Positions 7,684 through 12,096 of a DNA stretch of 12,096 nucleotides are shown piece after piece (position 1 is the stretch's first letter; each line of letters starts with the position of its first letter). The position numbers and the translations under genes were made by a program. The DNA lies in the NCBI GenBank assembly GCA_014885115.2, contig WKLE02001086.1, positions 1 through 12,096 of the forward strand, read 5' to 3'. Source of the DNA: Asterionellopsis glacialis. Lineage: Eukaryota; Bacillariophyta; Plagiogrammaphyceae; Rhaphoneidales; Asterionellopsidaceae. The notes below the pieces were generated by a model. That model made no database searches. It was not told the origin of the DNA and saw nothing but the letters and a program-made list of their open reading frames with translations.

Positions 7684-9204
7684 TTATCCATCGTATGATA
7701 TTCGTATTGTCTGCTTTTCAATTTCTCGAAGAGCTTGTTGTAAATTGGTCATCCAAGTGTCGAGGGACTTGTAGGTATCCTGCATCTTATCTTGTATAGT
7801 CGTATTGAAGTATCGCCATTGGATGGTGGTTGGATATGTTGTGAGTTTATTGTAATGTTGTCTGACTTTTTGTCGTATTTTTGTTAATTTTGCAGCCTCT
7901 TCCTCTTCTTTCGTATGGCCGTGTATATCTTTATTTCGAAACATCCATGTTTCGTACGAGATAGTATGTAAACTCTTAATTAAGTAATTGCTCCATGTGA
8001 TCCCATTCGTCTTTCTGCTGTCTAGCGTAGGATCTTGTTTCTTTAGATGCTGGAGATATGATTCTTGTGTTTTAGCCCATTTTTGAGACATCCACCCTTT
8101 GTGAAATTGGTGCCACCCGATTGTCGTCTGTTCACTGATCGCTTCTCGGAGTAGGTTGTCTATGATGGGAAGATCAGTGGAAGGAGTTGGATAGAATGGT
8201 TCTTCACCTTTGGACCAGTTGAGTAGATTTGTTTGAATACTTTGTACTATCGGCTTGTATGTCATATGTTTACGAAGATTGGTGCATAAGATTATGACTC
8301 TTTGTCTGTATTCATGGCGGCGACAAATATTAGAACAGCGAAAGAGATGTTCGCAGGTTTCGGCCCTAGGTCGGAGGCAGCTTTGACACCGTTCATCCAT
8401 ATTGGTTGAGTAGTATTTGGTACAGCATCCCACTGGGAGCCATTCGTTGACATATCGGTGCAGAAATCTTGGTATTCCTGGTCCAGCCTGTTTCTGGGCT
8501 GTGTCATATGCAACCCAATCTATCATGTGCCATGTATCGGTGTTCCAGTTGTATTTCTTAGTTCTGTATTTCTTTAAAGGCTCCAGATATATTGACTCTT
8601 CAATTCTTGCTTTCATTTTTGAAGTTACTCTACTGTTGCCTAGTGTTAGTGATATGATCGTTGAGTCAAAGGGGGCTATGGTGTCTTGACTAGGTGTGCA
8701 CTCTGTGTATGCATAATCTGCAAGTACATCCACTGCAATATTAAGTTGTGCTTTGTGAGTTAATGGTTCTTTGGACTGCTTAGAGTCTTGGTGGCCTTTT
8801 ACCCATGTCGAAGAGGATTTAAATGGTGCCTTCTGGATTATATGTCGAAGTCGAGATTCAATATCGTAGTCGGGCGAGAGAAATCTGCTCGTTCCGCTTA
8901 AAGTGTGATTAGCTATATTGGTTTTGTTTACACATTCAATGTTGTCACATATGGAGTTCACTACTGATGTGCTGGTAGTAATCGAGTAAAATCGGCAAAT
9001 TTGATAAAGGAATTCATGTGCCGAGGTCATGCCATACAGTTCTGTTCTATGTGATGTCATCGTAGGACCATAACCATGTACCGGGCCCATACCTTCAGAA
9101 ATTGTGTGGTGTTCCTGCGATTCGATGATCCACGCAAATGTTCCTGTTTTATCCTTTTTTGATCCATCAGTGGCAATGGTGAATGTGGCTCCACTTTGGA
9201 TCAT
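7684..9204 (-). CDS. RNase H domain and C-terminal zinc-finger region of a LINE-like polyprotein
   Basis: A 506-residue uninterrupted frame. RNase H would remove the RNA strand from the RNA-DNA hybrid during retrotransposition. Domain order: type I RNase H at residues about 7-165, with ATDGSKKDKTGTFAWII (Asp13), HRTELYGM (Glu55), ICDNIECV (Asp87), WVKGHQDS (His138) and NIAVDVLAD (Asp159). The full catalytic set appears to be present. A linker follows, then GIPRFLHRYVNEWLPVG (243-259) and a C-X2-C-X9-H-X3-C cluster (Cys273, Cys276, His286, Cys290) like the terminal zinc finger of many LINE ORFs. The rest (290-506) is tryptophan-rich and lysine-rich, without a known domain. The frame stays open upstream to the insertion junction (9222), so the Met at 9204 is only the first Met of a truncated polyprotein. 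The lack of any lesion contrasts with the surrounding pseudogene. Expression is doubtful unless a nearby promoter is used. Confidence 0.8.
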   Translation of the reverse strand: MIQSGATFTIATDGSKKDKTGTFAWIIESQEHHTISEGMGPVHGYGPTMTSHRTELYGMTSAHEFLYQICRFYSITTSTSVVNSICDNIECVNKTNIANHTLSGTSRFLSPDYDIESRLRHIIQKAPFKSSSTWVKGHQDSKQSKEPLTHKAQLNIAVDVLADYAYTECTPSQDTIAPFDSTIISLTLGNSRVTSKMKARIEESIYLEPLKKYRTKKYNWNTDTWHMIDWVAYDTAQKQAGPGIPRFLHRYVNEWLPVGCCTKYYSTNMDERCQSCLRPRAETCEHLFRCSNICRRHEYRQRVIILCTNLRKHMTYKPIVQSIQTNLLNWSKGEEPFYPTPSTDLPIIDNLLREAISEQTTIGWHQFHKGWMSQKWAKTQESYLQHLKKQDPTLDSRKTNGITWSNYLIKSLHTISYETWMFRNKDIHGHTKEEEEAAKLTKIRQKVRQHYNKLTTYPTTIQWRYFNTTIQDKMQDTYKSLDTWMTNLQQALREIEKQTIRISYDG

Positions 9205-9222
9205 GGCAGCGATCTCTGATGG

Positions 9223-9240
9223 GTAAGTTGAAAGTAAGTA
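9223..9240. repeat. Target-site duplication, copy 2
   Basis: Identical 18 bases to 7492-7509, at the 5' (minus-strand) end of the nested LINE. Confidence 0.9.
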
Positions 9241-9939
9241 TGTTGATCAGAAAGATGATCTTGGAAAACTTTTTTTATGTAAGTGTCCTATTCAAGAATG
9301 CAAGAAGGCCCTAAGTTTTTGTCAGTAGGGACTATCATATGAGTTGTAGATTCTTGTAGGTCTTGTAGTAAATGCCTCTGGTATGTAGTAAGATTTAAAG
9401 ACTTATTACATTTGCAAGTTGCAAAGGAAGGTTTTAACATTTGTAAAAAGTGGGAGACCTGAGACTGGAATTCAATTGGTATATCAAACGGGTCTGGTTC
9501 CCAGTCAGAATGGATGAACAATGTATGCTTATCCCATGGTTCATTGTTGATATAATGTGCCAAATACATTTGTGTATGCATGTTACGACAAAACAGTCAG
9601 TGGATGTTTGGAATATGTCTGGACTGGAGCTAGAGGAAGGTTGAATGCAGAAATTCAAACCTAGATTAAGTAAAGTAGAATAAGATTTGGATGGTAATGT
9701 TATAGAGCATAAATTGTGGCAAGAAGTGGAGGAACGGTGTGTGTTAAGTGTGGTGGAAGTCTGTGAAGAAAGATAAATGGAAATGTTGTGATTAGTTGTT
9801 AAACTGGCATCAGCAATGCAGCCATAAGCAGTTTGAATGATTTTTGCTACTTCCTGTGAGACTTTTGAATCTTTTTGTTGATAGCTTTGTTGTTCTTTTT
9901 TGTATGCTTTTTCTTGTTCTTTTTGTTGACGTAGGAGGC
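9241..9939 (-). pseudogene. Penelope-like reverse transcriptase, N-terminal part (degenerate)
   Basis: Minus strand, the upstream half of the gene continued at 7491. A glutamine- and lysine-rich stretch (QQKEQEKAYKKEQQSYQQK, about 9871-9927) leads into a serine-rich region, then LPSKSYSTLLNLGLNFCIQ (about 9640-9695). After a frameshift come NMHTQMYLAHYINNEPWDK and QESTTHMIVPTDKNLGPSC, the block that precedes the RT fingers in Penelope-type proteins. A TAG at 9288-9290 interrupts it, after which DTYIKKVFQDHLSDQHTYF runs to the insertion junction. The gene's 5' end abuts LTR copy B at 9940, which may have cut it. Confidence 0.7.
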
Positions 9940-10207
9940 TGAAGTACACTCCCTGTAGGACACTCTTGAGGATGGATGATTGATGCATGGGCAAGCAGAT
10001 GGACTCACAAATAATTTACCATTTACTAATTTCCTGATTTCTTACTACTTACTAGATTGCCGGATATTCTCCGGATTAAACTAAGCTCATAATTTTCATC
10101 ACCAAATAAAAGTCTTCTTTTCTTTTATGTATTGATTGTTTGATTGTTGTGTTGTGCCGTCGTTGACACTAGCGGCATAGGGCATAGTAATGTTACTCCC
10201 TCTTTCA
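9940..10207 (+). repeat. 5' LTR, copy B
   Basis: Starts TGAAGTACACTCCCTGTAGG and ends tentatively ...CTCTTTCA at 10207, giving a 4-bp TGAA/TTCA inverted terminus. It is about 268 bp and aligns with copy A, with a deletion of about 20 bp around the copy A TATA box. It contains AATAAA at 10105-10110. The right boundary is a guess because a 3' LTR is not in view. Confidence 0.65.
10105..10110 (+). promoter_or_regulatory. Polyadenylation signal in LTR copy B
   Basis: AATAAA sits in a block conserved with copy A (CACCAAATAAAAGTC). Confidence 0.45.
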
Positions 10208-10229
10208 GAGGTAATTAACTTTCAAGAAC

Positions 10230-11306
10230 ATGAAGACATTTTACTCCTCCAATGACTTTCAGAAGAAAGCTCAGGAGTTGAGCCAACAGCAGACCCTGCT
10301 GAATCCTCCTGCAATTCTGTTTATCAAAACAAAAAAGGAGAGGTCAAAGTCAAAAGACAACAACAAGGATTCCTACAAGACAATAGAAGTAAGGATCGAT
10401 CCCTCTGATGAAGGATCAGACTCTGAAACTATTGAAAAGAGAGTCAAACAATTTGAAGATGGAACTGCTGAAGAGTGGATCCAATGGAGAATTGAATTTG
10501 CTGAAGTTGAGAGGGATTATCCCCTCACCAAAGCAAGCTCCAAGACTTCCATGGCCCTCACCCTTTTGAAGGGTAGAGCAAGGCAGCTGTTTCAAGCAGC
10601 AAATGCCAATTGCCAGAGCAAAAATGCAAGCCTCAAGAAACCAGCCCAAAAAGATCCTGAACAGGTCTTTGAACTGGTACTGAACGACGTTGGCAAGAAT
10701 TTTTTCTTGTCTAGGCATGCGGCAAGGCGCCAGAAGAACTACCTTTGCTACCACTTGGCAATGACCGGCAACTTCACGTTGAGAGAGTTTGTCACAAGGC
10801 TTTGCTGGTTGAATGAATATTTGCCATATTTTCTGATGGATCACAATGGTAAAAAAATTCGAAAATTTGACAACGACGAACTCATGGATATTACCGATTG
10901 GGCAAAACCACTTAAGTGGCAATCTGCCCTACTCGCTAGCAACCTCGATCCACACGATCTCTCGCGGGAGGATACGGTGGACTACTTTGAGAAGTTAGAA
11001 GTGCGTGATAATATTGATCACGAACTTGCTAAGTCCAAAACACCTAAGGAAAGCAAGAAAAATTGCAAGTGTGAATGAACAGAAAAGAATTCCGATTGCA
11101 ATAACAATGGAAGCAATGACAAGCGCCAGCACACTCATAAGTGGTGTAGCAATTGCCATATGAACAACCACAATACCAGTGAATGTACTGCGGACAAGTT
11201 GAAAAAGAAGGATTCCGGTAAATCCAAGACATATACGCAGGAGCAGGTAAGCGCAATGATTAGTTTGCTCAAGGTATCAAAAGATAAGCCAAAAAAGAAA
11301 CGGTAA
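10230..11306 (+). pseudogene. gag: Gag polyprotein (capsid-like region and zinc knuckle), with in-frame stops
   Basis: Gag packages the element's RNA into particles in the cytoplasm. Residues 1-60 are lysine-rich (IKTKKERSKSKDNNKD). Residues about 75-265 look like a retrotransposon Gag capsid region: EWIQWRIEFAEVERDYPL, ALTLLKGRARQLFQAA, FELVLNDVGKNFF, LREFVTRLCWLNEYLP and DWAKPLKWQSALLASNL. A TGA at 11076-11078 ends the first 282-residue frame. Reading on in the same frame gives WCSNCHMNNHNTSEC (about 11139-11183), a perfect C-X2-C-X4-H-X4-C knuckle, then a basic tail. A second stop, TAA, lies at 11304-11306, after which the protease continues in the same frame. Both stops could be C-to-T changes (CGA to TGA, CAA to TAA). 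Programmed readthrough at the first stop is possible but less likely given the second stop and other damage. The start ATG matches copy A. Confidence 0.8.
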
Positions 11307-12041
11307 GTGCAGTACAAATCTGATGACGAATCTGATGAAGAACCTAGTTTGTACTTTACCCAACATAGTAAAATCAAACGTAAAACTAGTAGTGAAGATT
11401 TAGAAGATTACTTTATGCCTACTTCCTACACTGAATCAAACCTTTTCCCCAACGTAGAACAATCGTATAACATGCTGCGCAGTCAGCGTAAAGCAAAAAA
11501 GCAAAAAACTATGCATCGCACTACTGAAGTAGTAGGCGAAATAATAAACCGGGATGGTGAGCTCGTTCCAATACGAATCCTACTCAACACCGGTATTACC
11601 GTGACAATTATCCTTAAAATTTTTGTGGAACGGGGGAAGGCCAGTTCTTACAAGAACCCTAAACCTACTCACTGGAACACTATGGGAGGTAACTTTATCA
11701 CTAAGCGAAAAGCTCAAATAAATTTTACACTCCCGGAGTTCACCGACAAAAAGACAATAGTCTGGTCTTGTAACGTGGACGAACAAACAAACCAAACAGA
11801 TGCACAGTACGACATGATCGCCGGAACTGATCTGATGCAGACCATGGGCCTCGATATACACTTTAGCACAAAAACAATACACTGGGAAGGGTATGAATTA
11901 CCCATGAAATACTGCAGACGAGAGGTCTCAGACCCAGAACGCACAGAAGTGATCTACCATATGGCCGTCCAACCACCTGTCCTCAAGGAAGCTGAATTAC
12001 TGCAATCATCCATATTAGATGCTACGAGAAGGTTGATTTAA
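11307..12041 (+). pseudogene. Retropepsin-like aspartic protease, catalytic Asp replaced
   Basis: The protease would cut the Gag-Pol polyprotein. It lies in the same frame as gag; the Met at 11310 region is only the first codons after the TAA. An acidic and lysine-rich linker (residues 1-75) precedes the protease fold: GEIINRDGELVPIRILLNTG (77-96), where retropepsins have D-T/S-G, then TVTIILKIFV, and AQYDMIAGTDLMQTMGLDIH (166-185), the second conserved half with the G-x-D-hydrophobic block. Here the active-site triad reads NTG (Asn94, AAC at 11586-11588), so the copy is probably inactive. The frame ends at a TAA at 12042 through a frameshift just after ILDAT. Confidence 0.75.
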
Positions 12042-12096
12042 GTGAGGCAGCCTCTCACTGGAAACACCTTACTTATAACGAACAAAAAGTTATGCT
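12019..12096 (+). pseudogene. Start of pol beyond the protease, frameshifted
   Basis: In a different frame from the protease, the last 78 bases read EKVDLSEAASHWKHLTYNEQ and run off the window. This resembles the region between protease and RT in Ty3-like elements (a DANYxKVDL-type block followed by L-T-x-x-E). It shows a small deletion near 12019-12022 and that pol continues to the right. Confidence 0.6.

Larger units (their letters stand above)
7510..9222 (-). mobile_element. 5'-truncated LINE-like retrotransposon, nested in Penelope-like gene
   Basis: A 1713-bp insert on the minus strand between perfect 18-bp direct repeats. It holds one long open frame (RNase H plus a zinc-finger-like motif) followed by about 170 nt of 3' untranslated sequence. 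The RNase H frame is open right up to the 5' junction, reading PSEIAAM before the first Met, so the upstream RT domain seems to have been lost at integration. Incomplete reverse transcription of this kind is the usual way LINE copies become 5'-truncated. There is no poly(A) tail at the 3' junction (minus-strand end ...ATTTTACCTT). Length and TSD size fit target-primed reverse transcription. Confidence 0.8.
9940..12096 (+). mobile_element. LTR retrotransposon copy B (Gag-Pol, Ty3-like), partial at window edge
   Basis: The element reads left LTR, leader, Gag with capsid-like region and CCHC knuckle, aspartic protease and the beginning of pol, all on the + strand. The right edge of the window cuts it before the RT, so integrase position and class (Ty3/gypsy against another LTR group) cannot be confirmed; Ty3-like is my preferred reading from the protease and the sequence after it. 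It is the same family as copy A. The 5' flank is the Penelope-like pseudogene. Confidence 0.8.

Noticed and set aside
9434..9994. Treating the 186-codon minus-strand frame as one intact gene
   Set aside because: Its first residues lie in LTR copy B, and its C-terminal part is out of frame with the Penelope-like protein, which resumes in another frame; it is part of a frameshifted pseudogene.
10208..10229. tRNA primer-binding site after LTR copy B
   Set aside because: The bases after the proposed LTR end do not match a tRNA 3' end I recognise, and copies A and B differ there.
10416..10922. 168-codon minus-strand open frame
   Set aside because: Lies fully antisense to the clear Gag reading frame; cysteine-rich composition is what an antisense shadow gives.
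1..12096. CRISPR array, tRNA, rRNA, bacterial operon or phage module
   Set aside because: No regularly spaced repeats, no tRNA cloverleaf noticed, no ribosome-binding-site spaced genes; all recognisable genes are eukaryotic transposable-element types.

Overview
This window looks like a stretch of repeat-rich eukaryotic nuclear DNA. I suspect a diatom or another alga, because the reverse transcriptases, Gag and mariner-type transposase resemble families I associate with diatom genomes; that is recall, not a search result. I see no host gene, rRNA, tRNA or CRISPR array. Nearly everything recognisable is a transposable element or its wreckage, and several elements sit inside one another.

Layout: (1) 1-1316, no recognisable gene, with a cluster of GGTAC-type motifs at about 365-770. 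(2) 1317-4036, a Tc1/mariner-superfamily DNA transposon with 24-bp imperfect terminal inverted repeats, flanking TA dinucleotides and a broken transposase gene on the + strand. (3) 4111-5119 and 5653-about 5800, two halves of a minus-strand LINE-like reverse transcriptase, split between the YADD motif and the following GGNLNLNK motif. (4) 5120-5652, the left LTR and first part of gag of an LTR retrotransposon (copy A), which does the splitting. (5) About 5800-6020, unassigned. (6) About 6020-9939, a minus-strand Penelope-like reverse transcriptase pseudogene. (7) 7510-9222, a 1713-bp 5'-truncated LINE-like element inserted into (6), bounded by perfect 18-bp direct repeats and carrying an uninterrupted 506-codon RNase H/zinc-finger reading frame. 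(8) 9940 to the window end, a second LTR element of the same family as copy A (copy B): LTR, leader, Gag with CCHC zinc knuckle, aspartic protease and the start of pol, running off the right edge.

Relative age can be read from the nesting. The Penelope-like and LINE RT genes are oldest: they are frameshifted, stop-ridden and interrupted. LTR copy A is younger than the LINE RT it splits but is itself truncated. The RNase H element is younger than the Penelope-like gene and has an intact frame. LTR copy B is the most complete LTR element, but it has two in-frame stops in gag, an Asn in place of the protease catalytic Asp, and a frameshift after the protease, so this copy is probably not autonomous.

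I did not find an undescribed multi-gene system. The most useful observations are the clean nested-insertion evidence, the mariner ends with palindromic structure, the altered catalytic residues (YSDN and NTG), and palindromes in the LINE 3' untranslated region.
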